From: Clostridiales bacterium CHKCI001
Lineage (GTDB): Bacteria; Bacillota; Clostridia; Lachnospirales; Lachnospiraceae
Length of the DNA: 64,000 bases
Direction of reading: 5' to 3'
Assembly: GCA_900045905.1 (NCBI GenBank)
Contig: FCNS01000038.1
Location: 186,001-250,000, forward strand
The translations under genes and the position numbers were made by a program. Each line of letters begins with the position of its first letter. Position 1 is the first letter of the stretch. This document shows, piece by piece, positions 16,012 through 26,638 of this stretch. Below the pieces are notes generated by a model. That model had not been told where the DNA came from, ran no database searches, and saw only the letters and a program-made list of their open reading frames with translations.

Positions 16012-17073
16012 ATGGAAAGAACAAGGCTTCCCAAAAATATCCGGCAGATTGGAGATAAAGATTATTTATACCGGATTTATATCGAAGATTATGTGTACAC
16101 ATTTATAAAGAAATTGATAAACAGTAAAGATCTTACAGCAAAAGCGGGTATATTGCTTGGAACTTATGCGAAGGTGGAAGATTCCCATTGCTATTTTATT
16201 AATGGAGCTATGGTAGTAAATGGACTCTGGTCAGAGTTAGGAGAATTGCAGTTTTCTGATACGATATGGGAAGAGGTGGAAGAATGCCAACAAAAATACT
16301 TTTCAGGAACAGAAATCTGTGGATGGTTTCTGCGTGGAAGTGAAGAATATTCTCCTGATTTAATTTTACTAAAACAGATGCATCGTAAATTGTTTCATAA
16401 AGAGAGTTTATTATATGTCAGTAAAGGAGGAGAATCTGGAATACTAGTCGGAGGAATGGAACCTCCCACAGAAGTAAAGGGATATTATATTTATTATGAA
16501 AAAAATCCTCAGATGCAGCAATATATGAGCAGCCAAAATCCAGAGAAGAAGGTAGAAAAGGATGTAAAAGATGAAGCCGCCCATAATTTTCGGCAGGTTA
16601 TGCAGGAAAAAAAGGTACATATGGAAAAGCAGCAACAGACGTTTTGGCGGCGAGCAATATTGGCAGCAGCAGTTATTTTATTTATTATTGGAATGAGGAT
16701 TTGGATTTCTAGTGCTTCTAATCGTCCAGATCAAAATAATGCAGTAGAAGCAGGAGCAGATGCTACAGAATTAGAAAATACAGCGGAGTCGGGGGCAGTC
16801 AATGTTCCCAGTACACCTACATCGACTTCAGAAACCGCAAATACAACTGCTTTATTACAAACTCCAGGAGGAGATGAGGCAGTTACGACTGCTGCCACAG
16901 CAGCTGTAAGTATTTCATCAAATCAAAAGTATGTTATAAAACCTGGAGATACTTTAATTAGCATTTGTGTCAGTAAATATGGAACGACACAAATGTTACC
17001 TAAACTATGTGAATTGAACCATATTTCAAATGCAAATGAGATTTTTGTTGGACAGGAAATTGATTTGCCATAA
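16012..17073 (+). CDS. Membrane-anchored LysM protein with MPN-like N-terminal domain
   Basis: A 353-residue protein. The N-terminal 160 residues (AGILLG, YFINGAMVV, EICGWFLRG, LHKESLLYV-like pattern) resemble the MPN/JAB fold, but the metal motif ExnHxHx10D is not evident, so it would be an inactive version; this is inference. A charged stretch and one membrane segment (about 213-233) follow, then a Ser/Thr/Ala-rich linker and a C-terminal LysM domain (about 306-352, KYVIKPGDTLISI) for peptidoglycan binding. Topology would be N-in, LysM out. Start ATG follows GGTGAGGTG. It is followed 88 bases later by the DUF5711 gene, also a single-pass membrane protein. Confidence 0.7.
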   Translation: MERTRLPKNIRQIGDKDYLYRIYIEDYVYTFIKKLINSKDLTAKAGILLGTYAKVEDSHCYFINGAMVVNGLWSELGELQFSDTIWEEVEECQQKYFSGTEICGWFLRGSEEYSPDLILLKQMHRKLFHKESLLYVSKGGESGILVGGMEPPTEVKGYYIYYEKNPQMQQYMSSQNPEKKVEKDVKDEAAHNFRQVMQEKKVHMEKQQQTFWRRAILAAAVILFIIGMRIWISSASNRPDQNNAVEAGADATELENTAESGAVNVPSTPTSTSETANTTALLQTPGGDEAVTTAATAAVSISSNQKYVIKPGDTLISICVSKYGTTQMLPKLCELNHISNANEIFVGQEIDLP

Positions 17074-17161
17074 GTTTTGTGTTATACTACGCAAAGAGAG
17101 CAGCGGACGGTAATTTTTTCTGGTGGTAGCCGTTGTGGAAAATGTGATGCTGGAGGAGAGA

Positions 17162-18415
17162 ATGGACACAAAAAACGACGCAAGAGAAAGACAGAAGCAG
17201 GTGCTTCGAAGAAATATTGTAACTGGCGGAAAGGCTCCAGTACAGCCTGTTAAAAAGAATACCCCTCCATTGGATTGGAAAAAAGTAATCATTGCAATTG
17301 TTATTATGGCAGTCATTGGTTTCTCTATTTTCTTATTTTTTACACTGCGTACATACAAAAGCTTTCGTGAGATATGGAAAGTAGATATTTCAGCAGGAGA
17401 TATGGCAGACTTTGATTTGTTTCAGCAGGGAGTTGTTTATGCGGCAAGGGACGGGGCTGTTTTTTATGATGAGAATGGACAGACCGTATGGGAGATTTCT
17501 TATGAAATGAGTCATCCTAATATTGTTACAAATGAAAATTATGTGTTGATTTACGATTTAAAAGGAATGAGCTTTGTAATCTGTAATATTGGAGGACAAG
17601 AGGGGAGTGGCTCAACAGAGATGCCGATTTCTAAGGGAGATATTTCAGAACAAGGAGTAACTGTCATGGTATTGGAAGATCAAATTGCTTCTTATATCTC
17701 TTATTACCAGAAAACAGGAGAAAAATTAGATGTAGATATTCGGGCACCTCTTTCTACTTATGGTTATCCGTGTGACATAGCTATTTCTCCAGATGGACAG
17801 CAGCTAATGGTTCCTTTTTATTATATTTTAGATGAAAATGGAAAAAATGATGCAGAAAATATCGGAATTGGAAAAACAAAAGTAGTATTTTTTGATTTTG
17901 AAACTGGGAAAGAACTTCCAGATCGTGTGATTGGAGCGTTTGGAGATTTTGCTGATACAAATACAGTGATACCAGAAGTGCAGTATATTGCTTCAGATCG
18001 GGCAATTGCAATTGGGGATAATCGGATTAGCCTTTTTAATACAAAAGATTCCAAAACCAGAATTTCTAGGATTAGTGATTTGAATTTTGAAAATGGAATT
18101 GTAAGTGTGTTTTATAATAGTTCCAATATTGGAGTTATTACAAAAGAGGGAGAAATACGCTGGTTAACTGTTTATACAATGACAGGAAAAGAAGTGTGTA
18201 AAAGGGAAGTAGATTTTGAATATGGAGATGCCTTCTTCCAAGAGAAAAATGTTATTTTTTATAATCAAACGGAATGTTTAGTACAGACATGGAGAGGCAG
18301 AACTTTGTTTCAAGGAAGCTTTCAGGGCGTAGTGCAGCAAATCTTACCAACAGATACAGATAAGACATACTATGTTATATCCATGGATCAAATTCGTAAA
18401 ATCTGTTTGAAATAG
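17162..18415 (+). CDS. DUF5711 family membrane-anchored beta-propeller-like protein
   Basis: A 417-residue protein with a basic N-terminus, one membrane segment (about residues 42-64, VIIAIVIMAVIGFSIFLFF) and an extracellular part of repeated beta strands with Asp/Gly turns (VYAARDGAVFYDENGQTVWE, ISPDGQQLMVPFYYI) that suggests a WD40/PQQ-like propeller. It fits the DUF5711 family common in Lachnospiraceae. The ATG at 17162 directly follows GGAGGAGAGA; the frame is open further upstream but without a ribosome binding site. It follows the LysM gene, probably in one transcript, and ends at a terminator. Function is unknown. Confidence 0.7.
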   Translation: MDTKNDARERQKQVLRRNIVTGGKAPVQPVKKNTPPLDWKKVIIAIVIMAVIGFSIFLFFTLRTYKSFREIWKVDISAGDMADFDLFQQGVVYAARDGAVFYDENGQTVWEISYEMSHPNIVTNENYVLIYDLKGMSFVICNIGGQEGSGSTEMPISKGDISEQGVTVMVLEDQIASYISYYQKTGEKLDVDIRAPLSTYGYPCDIAISPDGQQLMVPFYYILDENGKNDAENIGIGKTKVVFFDFETGKELPDRVIGAFGDFADTNTVIPEVQYIASDRAIAIGDNRISLFNTKDSKTRISRISDLNFENGIVSVFYNSSNIGVITKEGEIRWLTVYTMTGKEVCKREVDFEYGDAFFQEKNVIFYNQTECLVQTWRGRTLFQGSFQGVVQQILPTDTDKTYYVISMDQIRKICLK

Positions 18416-18473
18416 TCTGAAGTAATGGAATGAGATATAATAAAGCTTTGTAGTTTAGATAGCTAAGTTTAAA

Positions 18474-18522
18474 AGGTCATAGCAAATCATTGAGATAATT
18501 TTTTGCTATGGCCTAATTTTTT
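18474..18522 (+). terminator. Rho-independent terminator
   Basis: AGGTCATAGCAAA pairs with TTTGCTATGGCCT (one G-U) and is followed by AATTTTTTA. It closes the LysM-DUF5711 unit. Confidence 0.85.
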
Positions 18523-18745
18523 ACTATAAAGTAAAGTTATTATATAACAATGATAAAAACAAAGTTGAATGGGTTACATTATTATAAAATAATGAAAATG
18601 ATATCAAAAAATAAAAAAATAAAAAGTTCATAATAAAACTTAAATTTGAAAATAATCTAAGAAAACGCTAATTATATCTAATATAATTAGAATGGTTTTA
18701 TGCAATGTGATGAGAAAAATATAAAAAAATTATAAAAAATTACTA
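18523..18745. other. AT-rich leader region before the PTS promoter
   Basis: Very AT-rich with many A tracts and no gene. It may act as an UP-like element for the promoter that follows, but nothing specific is seen. Confidence 0.3.
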
Positions 18746-18774
18746 TTTACAAGTCAAACTATACAACGTATAAT
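18746..18774 (+). promoter_or_regulatory. Promoter of the PTS permease gene
   Basis: TTTACA (18746-18751), 17 bases, TATAAT (18769-18774). The -10 is perfect and the -35 has one mismatch. The predicted start is near 18781. Confidence 0.75.
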
Positions 18775-18785
18775 AACAGTATAAA

Positions 18786-20705
<1,920 letters not shown>

Positions 20706-20739
20706 ATTTGCCTCTCACTTGTTAACAAAATATAGAATC

Positions 20740-20785
20740 AAAAAGGAAACGATACAGTTTGGATAAGCTGTATCGTTTCCTTTTT
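20740..20785 (+). terminator. Bidirectional terminator
   Basis: AAAAGGAAACGATACAG pairs perfectly with CTGTATCGTTTCCTTTT around a 10-base loop, with T runs on both strands. It serves the PTS gene and the converging PIG-L gene. Confidence 0.92.
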
Positions 20786-20842
20786 AAGATTATAGATCAA
20801 TGTTTTTATAAGTTTTTTCTATCATTACAATTTGGATATGAT

Positions 20843-22348
20843 TTAATTTTTTTTCTTAATAAATAGCGAGATAAATGAGCCAATTGCTACAAGAACGATG
20901 CAAATACCACCAACTTTTAAAGCAAGAGGTTCAATCTCCAAATAGCTTTGTTCAAATGATTGTAAACGGCCAGATGTAGAAGTCTCTGTGGATTCACTTA
21001 CAGAGGTCGATTGACTTGTAGCGGAATCAGTTGGAGCAGAACTTTCAGAAGAAACAGTGCTGGAAGGTTCTGAAGCGGAAGTGGATTCATTTGCATTAGA
21101 ATTTGCATTGATTCGTTCTGCATATGGAGTAATGTTTTCCATAAAATCTCCGCCCTTTTTGTCAGGACCAACGGAACTTAAATAAAGACCGAAATCAGCG
21201 CAATTATATAGACCAGTATCAGAAACTTGAAAGCCAGTCCATTGTTGAGAATCGTTCAGTTTAAAACCTTCATCTGCTAGTTGTAAAGCAGTTTTTCCAT
21301 TAAACTTAGTTAAAGCGATATTCCAATTCATATGGATAGAATTTACTTTATAGGAATGCAAATAAGTCTTATCTTGTTCCCATACACCGTACTGGTCTAC
21401 GGAAGCAATATTATAAGTGGAATCTTTGCTGAAATTCATGGATTGTGAAACCGCCTTTGCTCCTACAACATGAAGACCATGTCCATATTCTCCATTCAAA
21501 TCGTGACCAAGTACAACAAGTGGTTTGAAGCGGCGAATTTGGGTTACAACATATTCTAAAACTGCATCATAATCATAACGTGCAGAATCCGTAACATGAC
21601 CTGAAGTAAATGTATCCTCAAATGTTCCCATAACTGGATAATTACGAAGTCCCATGGCCCAAAGCGCATTTAATTTTTCATGTTCACGATAAGATTCATC
21701 TGGATAATGCTTTACAAGATAAGCAACTTGAACATTACGGCCCATCTCGCCTGCATAATAAGGAATCGTACCACCAAATACAAGACTTTCATCTCCAGCA
21801 TGGGTTGGGAATAATAAGATATCTGCCTGCTCACAAGGAGGAAGCCATGTTTGTATATCAGATGGAAGATCTCCATAGCCAAAAGCCTGAATTTCGCATA
21901 GGATGGCTCCATTATCAGGTATTGTTATCGTAACGGTGTTAGATGGATGATCTACTTTAACATACTCGTGAAGCATTTCGTATTGCCCGTAAGTGACTAC
22001 GCTATTGCCAGATTGTAATGTCCATCCACTGCTTGGGCGATCCCAATATAAATATACTCCATAAATTGGAGAGGCAGCTTGAAGCGTAATCGTTGTCTGT
22101 GCTTTAAATTCAAAACTGCTTGCGTAGTTTACATCATTTAATGCAGTGGAATCCTCTCCAGTGCTAAGAGTAATCGTTGGTTTCAAGTTAGCTGCTGTTT
22201 CAGCAGATACGGTATCGTTAGAAACGAAACAAAAAAATAAGATAACGAGTAATCCAAAGAAATGTGTGAAATGCAGTTTAGATTGGATTCTTCGTAAAGG
22301 GAGGAAATGAAATTCCGTATTTTTTTCTAAAAAAATTAAGCCGCTCAT
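20843..22348 (-). CDS. Exported PIG-L family deacetylase, membrane-anchored
   Basis: A 501-residue protein: N-terminal membrane/signal segment (about 28-48, cleavage possible after VSA), a beta-sandwich region (about 55-165), the PIG-L/LmbE domain (about 170-400), a Ser/Thr-rich linker (about 415-465) and a C-terminal membrane segment followed by KKKN. PIG-L enzymes remove acetyl groups from GlcNAc-type substrates using zinc. The usual HPDDE motif reads HAGDE here (H183, D186, E187), keeping the metal His and Asp and the Glu but losing the PD pair. The second metal site is in GHDLNGEYGHGLH (H290, H293). It likely acts on cell-surface or wall glycans. AGAGGA precedes the start. Confidence 0.8.
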   Translation of the reverse strand: MSGLIFLEKNTEFHFLPLRRIQSKLHFTHFFGLLVILFFCFVSNDTVSAETAANLKPTITLSTGEDSTALNDVNYASSFEFKAQTTITLQAASPIYGVYLYWDRPSSGWTLQSGNSVVTYGQYEMLHEYVKVDHPSNTVTITIPDNGAILCEIQAFGYGDLPSDIQTWLPPCEQADILLFPTHAGDESLVFGGTIPYYAGEMGRNVQVAYLVKHYPDESYREHEKLNALWAMGLRNYPVMGTFEDTFTSGHVTDSARYDYDAVLEYVVTQIRRFKPLVVLGHDLNGEYGHGLHVVGAKAVSQSMNFSKDSTYNIASVDQYGVWEQDKTYLHSYKVNSIHMNWNIALTKFNGKTALQLADEGFKLNDSQQWTGFQVSDTGLYNCADFGLYLSSVGPDKKGGDFMENITPYAERINANSNANESTSASEPSSTVSSESSAPTDSATSQSTSVSESTETSTSGRLQSFEQSYLEIEPLALKVGGICIVLVAIGSFISLFIKKKN

Positions 22349-22477
22349 GAGAAATTCCTCTTTCTAAGTATGATAAGTGTGAAATATCTATTTCAATTCC
22401 TATTGTAACATTGAATCAGAAAGAACTCAATTAGATTCTATACAAAAAGTGAGGATTTCTTTCTGGGGGAGAGTTTT

Positions 22478-23230
22478 CTAAAAATGCATTTCCAATCCGA
22501 TTGGGCAATGATCGCTTCCAAGAATTTCTGAATAAATGCACGTACTCTGAATCTGTGATTTGGCATGTTCTGATACAACAAAATAGTCAATTCTCCATCC
22601 AATGTTTCGTTCCCGTGCTTTGAATCGGTAAGACCACCAACTATAATGATCTGGTTCATCTGGATGTTGAAAACGAAAACTATCTATAAATCCAGCTTGA
22701 AGTAGTTCTGTAAATTTTGAACGCTCTTCGTAGGTGAATCCAGCATTTCCAATGTTGGATTTTGGATTTTTTAAGTCAATCTCTTCATGAGCTACATTTA
22801 GATCCCCACAAAGGATTAAAGGTTTTTCAGAACTTAATTCACTTAAATAACCACGTAGATGATCTTCAAATTCCATTCGGTAATCCAAACGAGTAAGTTC
22901 TCGTTTTACATTTGGACTATAACAGTTTACTAAATAAAATTCAGGATATTCTAGTGTGATAACACGTCCCTCATCATCGTATGATCCATGAATTCCAGTG
23001 GATAAATGGAGCGGTTCTTTTTTCGCAAAAATGACAGTACCAGAATAGCCCTTTCTTTGAGCGGAATTCCAATATTGATAATAACCAGGTGTTTCAATTA
23101 CTGCCTGTCCTGGCTGCATTTTACTTTCTTGAATACAGAAAAAGTCGGCATCCGCATTCTGAAAGAAGTCCCAAAATCCTTTTGTAATGCAGGCACGAAG
23201 TCCATTAACATTCCATGACACAAACTTCAT
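22478..23230 (-). CDS. xth: Exodeoxyribonuclease III (AP endonuclease)
   Basis: A 250-residue EEP-fold enzyme that cuts DNA 5' of abasic sites and trims 3' ends. Motifs: SWNVNGLRA (N7), IQESK (metal Glu), GDLNVAHEEIDL, NIGWRIDYFVVS and the final GSDHCPI with catalytic Asp-His. Length is normal. It complements the OGG1-type glycosylase at the left end in base excision repair, although the genes are not linked. GAAAGGA precedes the ATG. Confidence 0.95.
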   Translation of the reverse strand: MKFVSWNVNGLRACITKGFWDFFQNADADFFCIQESKMQPGQAVIETPGYYQYWNSAQRKGYSGTVIFAKKEPLHLSTGIHGSYDDEGRVITLEYPEFYLVNCYSPNVKRELTRLDYRMEFEDHLRGYLSELSSEKPLILCGDLNVAHEEIDLKNPKSNIGNAGFTYEERSKFTELLQAGFIDSFRFQHPDEPDHYSWWSYRFKARERNIGWRIDYFVVSEHAKSQIQSTCIYSEILGSDHCPIGLEMHF

Positions 23231-23277
23231 AATAAAAATCCTTTCTTAACAATTTGACACTAGGTCCATTGAAAATC

Positions 23278-23306
23278 AGTATAAAATGTATTTGTATGAG
23301 ATGCAA
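23278..23306 (-). promoter_or_regulatory. Putative promoter of xth
   Basis: On the minus strand TTGCAT (23301-23306), 17 bases, TATACT (23278-23283), about 50 bases ahead of the start. Confidence 0.5.
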
Positions 23307-23373
23307 GCAAAATTTATACTTTTTATAAATCTTTGTAAGCTTGTATTATCGCTATAAGTAGTATAAAATAAAA

Positions 23374-23420
23374 CAACAAAAGAAACCTCTGCTGGAGCTT
23401 TCTCTTGCATATTACGATAA
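23374..23420 (+). repeat. Terminator-like repeat, copy 3
   Basis: AACAAAAGAAACCTCTGC ... TGGAGCTTTCTCTTGCATATTACGATAA is the same element as the tandem pair at 12864-12953, here between two minus-strand genes. On the plus strand it has no gene to terminate. Confidence 0.75.
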
Positions 23421-23422
23421 AC

Positions 23423-23461
23423 AAAAAAATTCAGGAGGAGATTAATCATCCTCCTGAATTA
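23423..23461 (-). terminator. Terminator overlapping the stop codon of the small protein gene
   Basis: On the minus strand AATTCAGGAGGA pairs with TCCTCCTGAATT, followed by TTTTTTG. The TAA stop (23442-23444) lies in the loop, so the last codons form the 5' arm of the stem. Confidence 0.85.
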
Positions 23462-23714
23462 CTTGTACCTCAAAATAATCAAAGTCGATTTCATCAATAA
23501 AGTTATCTTTGTAAAATCTGGTCTTAGAAGTACGCTTAAATTCAGAAATATTAGAATCTAACCAAATAGGAATGCTCAAATCAAAATCGTGACAAATTGT
23601 GTCAATTGCAGCAAATATTTTTTGCGTGCGGGTCATAACAATATCGTCATTGCAGACGGTACTATCTGCTAAAATTCGATTATTACGGATTAATTTTCCA
23701 ACAAGATGAAACAT
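23442..23714 (-). CDS. Conserved hypothetical protein, 90 residues
   Basis: A small soluble protein starting MFHLVGKLIRNNRILADSTV and ending in an acidic tail (DEIDFDYFEVQVIQEDD). It carries no membrane segment and no known motif. The ATG at 23714 is 7 bases from AAAGGCG; the ATG at 23720 is too close to it. Codon use and the clear ribosome binding site and terminator support it as a real single gene. The function is not recognised. Confidence 0.7.
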   Translation of the reverse strand: MFHLVGKLIRNNRILADSTVCNDDIVMTRTQKIFAAIDTICHDFDLSIPIWLDSNISEFKRTSKTRFYKDNFIDEIDFDYFEVQVIQEDD

Positions 23715-23810
23715 AATCATTCGCCTTTCTTAAATATAGTGAAATTAGTATTATAGTAACACCAAAATGCAGTTAAGACAACTAGAATTTTACCATGTCT
23801 TCTCGTCGGC

Positions 23811-23839
23811 TTGACTTTTCAAACAGATATGGGTATGAT
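23811..23839 (+). promoter_or_regulatory. Promoter of the tetrapyrrole operon
   Basis: TTGACT (23811-23816), 17 bases, TATGAT (23834-23839). A leader of about 60 bases follows without a recognised cobalamin riboswitch. Confidence 0.7.
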
Positions 23840-23908
23840 AAGTCTATTGAAAGGCACGGGAAAATTTCTGGATTTATGTGACAGGGAACACGATATTGGG
23901 AGGTAAAC

Positions 23909-25186
23909 ATGGAAATTAAGATGGCAGGCATCGATCATGAGACGTTTTCTTTGGAGGAGAGAGAACTTTTTTCTTGGACAAAGAAGGAAACAGCGGATAT
24001 TTTACAGCAATTGAAAGCATATAATAAAAATGGAGCGTGTATTCTTCTTATTACATGTAATCGAACCGAGTTGTATTTAAGTGGAAGTGGCTGGAATGGA
24101 ACTGCGTATGAAGTGCTTTGTGATATATTAGAGAAAATGGATACACAAAAACAATTTTTCCTCAAGAAATTAAAAGAAAAAGCAGTCTGTCGTAAAAATA
24201 TGGATGCAGTCTGTCATCTGTTGCAAGTAGCTGCGGGAATGCGCTCTCGTATTTTTGGAGAAGATCAGATTCTTACACAAGTAAGAGCTGCACTTACGTT
24301 AGCGAGAGAAGCTCATACGACAGATGGAGAATTAGAACGTTTATTTCAGATTGCAATTACAGCAGGGAAACGAGTTCGGACAAAAGTAAGATTGAGTGCG
24401 GTCAATACATCCGTGGTAGAACAAATGTTACTAAGACTAAAAGCGAAGACAGATTCTCTCAAAAACTGGAATGCTCTTGTAATTGGAAATGGAGAGATTG
24501 GAAGGCTTGCAGCATCTAGACTAATAGAATGCGGTGCAAATGTAACGATGACGGTTCGTCATTATAAGACGAGAGAAGTAACGATTCCTGTTGGATGCAA
24601 GATTATTGATTATAGAGAACGGTATATGTTTGTGAACCAGATGGATCTGATTGTAAGTGCAACCACAAGTCCCCATCATACTCTGCTATGGGAAAATGGA
24701 CTGGATCAAAATGGAAAACAGCAATTATTCACCGACGGAAAAACAAGGATTTTATTCGATATGGCGGTTCCAAGGGATGTTTCTCCTAGATTTGGTGATT
24801 TGCCAAATATAACTCTTTATAATATTGATTCTCTTGGAGGAAGTGTGGCATGTGAAAATCAAAAGGAAGCGATCGAAGAAGCCATGCATATTTTACAGGA
24901 ATATGCAGAGGAATATGAAGCGTGGTCACAGTTTCGCAGTTACGTTCCTGCTATTCAGGAAATCGGAGCATATTGTGCAGAAGATATTTTTAAAAGGGTA
25001 GAAAAACCATTGAAACGAGTGGTAGTGGATCAGACTGTCCGAGAGGAATTAGAACAAGTGATTGAAACAGCTGCGAAAAAGGTAGTTGGAAATCTAATGT
25101 ATGATATGAAAGAGCAATTACAGATGAAAGAATGGGAAAAATATATGGAAATGATTCAGCGTGTTATGCATGCGAGAGAAAAGTAG
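23909..25186 (+). CDS. hemA: Glutamyl-tRNA reductase
   Basis: A 425-residue enzyme that reduces glutamyl-tRNA(Glu) to glutamate-1-semialdehyde with NADPH, the first step of the C5 tetrapyrrole route. The catalytic cysteine C50 lies in LLITCNRTELYL. The substrate-domain motif GEDQILTQVR (about 114-123) and the Rossmann motif VIGNGEIGRLAASRL (about 192-206) are present, and the C-terminal dimerisation helices fit. GGGAGG precedes the ATG. It opens the six-gene operon. Confidence 0.95.
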   Translation: MEIKMAGIDHETFSLEERELFSWTKKETADILQQLKAYNKNGACILLITCNRTELYLSGSGWNGTAYEVLCDILEKMDTQKQFFLKKLKEKAVCRKNMDAVCHLLQVAAGMRSRIFGEDQILTQVRAALTLAREAHTTDGELERLFQIAITAGKRVRTKVRLSAVNTSVVEQMLLRLKAKTDSLKNWNALVIGNGEIGRLAASRLIECGANVTMTVRHYKTREVTIPVGCKIIDYRERYMFVNQMDLIVSATTSPHHTLLWENGLDQNGKQQLFTDGKTRILFDMAVPRDVSPRFGDLPNITLYNIDSLGGSVACENQKEAIEEAMHILQEYAEEYEAWSQFRSYVPAIQEIGAYCAEDIFKRVEKPLKRVVVDQTVREELEQVIETAAKKVVGNLMYDMKEQLQMKEWEKYMEMIQRVMHAREK

Positions 25187-25188
25187 GG

Positions 25189-25710
25189 ATGATGAAGGAA
25201 CAATTATATTTTCCAATATTTGTAAATTTAAGTGAAAAAAAGGTTATTGTAGTAGGAGGAGGAGCGATTGCAGCAAGGCGTGTGCGTACATTGCTTCTGT
25301 TTGGATGTGAAATTATTGTAATTGCCCCTAACTTAAACGACTCAATGAAGTTGTTGTTTGGTGAAAATCCAAAGTTGATATGGAAACCTCGAGTTTATCG
25401 GCAGGGTGATTGTGATGGAGCATTTCTTGTAGTAGCGGCAACGAACTGCCGTCAGGTAAATCAGGAAATTGGACAGGAATGTCAAAGAAAGGGAATTTTT
25501 GTTAGCGTTGCAGATCGAAAAGAAGAATCTAGCTTTTATTTTCCGGCGATTGCAATGAATGGACCAATTGTAGCAGGAATTACCTCGAGTGGTACCAATC
25601 ATAAACAAGCAGCGCAGGCAGCAGAGGAGGTAAGAAACTGTTTTGCTCATATGCGGCAGCAGGAGGAAAAGAAAGTGGAAAAGGAGATTGAGAGATGCGA
25701 ATTAGAATAG
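25189..25710 (+). CDS. Precorrin-2 dehydrogenase/sirohydrochlorin ferrochelatase family protein
   Basis: About 173 residues matching the N-terminal CysG/Met8p module. It oxidises precorrin-2 to sirohydrochlorin with NAD+. The Rossmann motif VIVVGGGAIAARRV (about 18-31) and ADRKEESSFYFPA with GITSSGTNHKQA are typical. It starts 2 bases after the hemA stop (ATG ATG at 25189/25192), so translation is coupled, and it overlaps hemC by 16 bases. Whether it also inserts iron cannot be judged. Confidence 0.88.
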   Translation: MMKEQLYFPIFVNLSEKKVIVVGGGAIAARRVRTLLLFGCEIIVIAPNLNDSMKLLFGENPKLIWKPRVYRQGDCDGAFLVVAATNCRQVNQEIGQECQRKGIFVSVADRKEESSFYFPAIAMNGPIVAGITSSGTNHKQAAQAAEEVRNCFAHMRQQEEKKVEKEIERCELE

Positions 25711-26627
25711 GAAGCAGGGACAGTCAGTTAGCAATCAAACAGACGCAGATTGTTATGGAAGGAATTCAAAAAGCTCATCCAGAACTAGAGTTAGAATTAA
25801 TTACAATGAAAACGACAGGAGATAAAATTTTAGACCGAAGATTGGATCAAATTGGAGGAAAGGGGCTTTTTGTAAAAGAACTGGATCAGGCATTATTGGA
25901 TGGACGAATTGATCTGTCCGTGCATAGTTTAAAAGATTTACCAATGGAAATAGAGCAATCCATTCCCCTTGTTGGGTTTACAGAACGGGAAGATCCAAGA
26001 GATTGCCTGTTATATAAGCAATGTTATCATGAGAAAACGTTGTTGTTTTGTGATTTTGACTCTTACACGATTGGTTCGTCCAGTCGCCGCCGAATTGTTC
26101 AGATGCAGAAGCTTTATCCAAATGCAAGATTTGAAAGCATTCGTGGAAATGTGCAAACGAGATTGAGAAAGTTGGAAGAACAGGCGTTTGATGCAACTGC
26201 TTTGGCAGTGGCAGGATTGAAGCGATTAGGAATGACGCAGCGAATTGACCGTATTTTTTCAGTGGAAGAAGTAATTCCAGCAGCAGGTCAGGGAATTATT
26301 GCAATACAGGGAAGAAGGGGATTTGATTATTCGTTTTTAGACTGTGTTTGTGATTGGGATTCCAAACTAGCGGCAATGGCAGAGCGAGCTTTTACAAAGG
26401 AAGTGAATGGAGGATGTAGTGCACCAATTGCTGCCTATGCGTATAGAAAGGGAAATCAGTTTTGGATTCGAGGAATGTATTATAGTGATTTATTTCAGGA
26501 GTTTGAAACAGGAGAAGAGCGGATTCAATTATCAGATGAGAGAGAAAATCAACTCTATGAGGTAGAAAGAGTAGGAAGGAAACTTGCATCTCGACTAAGA
26601 GAATCCATTGAAGGTCAAAAGAAATGA
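25695..26627 (+). CDS. hemC: Hydroxymethylbilane synthase (porphobilinogen deaminase)
   Basis: A 310-residue enzyme that joins four porphobilinogens into hydroxymethylbilane. Seen are IRIGSRDSQLA at the start, VHSLKDLP (active-site Asp region), GSSSRRR for cofactor binding, RGNVQTRL, and C241 in NGGCSAPI, which holds the dipyrromethane cofactor. The start overlaps the preceding gene and lies after GGAGATTGAGAG. Length is typical. Confidence 0.95.
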   Translation: MRIRIGSRDSQLAIKQTQIVMEGIQKAHPELELELITMKTTGDKILDRRLDQIGGKGLFVKELDQALLDGRIDLSVHSLKDLPMEIEQSIPLVGFTEREDPRDCLLYKQCYHEKTLLFCDFDSYTIGSSSRRRIVQMQKLYPNARFESIRGNVQTRLRKLEEQAFDATALAVAGLKRLGMTQRIDRIFSVEEVIPAAGQGIIAIQGRRGFDYSFLDCVCDWDSKLAAMAERAFTKEVNGGCSAPIAAYAYRKGNQFWIRGMYYSDLFQEFETGEERIQLSDERENQLYEVERVGRKLASRLRESIEGQKK

Positions 26628-26638
26628 TAGGAGAAGCT

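Noticed and set aside
23721-23908. Cobalamin riboswitch before hemA
   Set aside because: None of the B12-box landmarks could be found, and the leader after the promoter is only about 60 bases.
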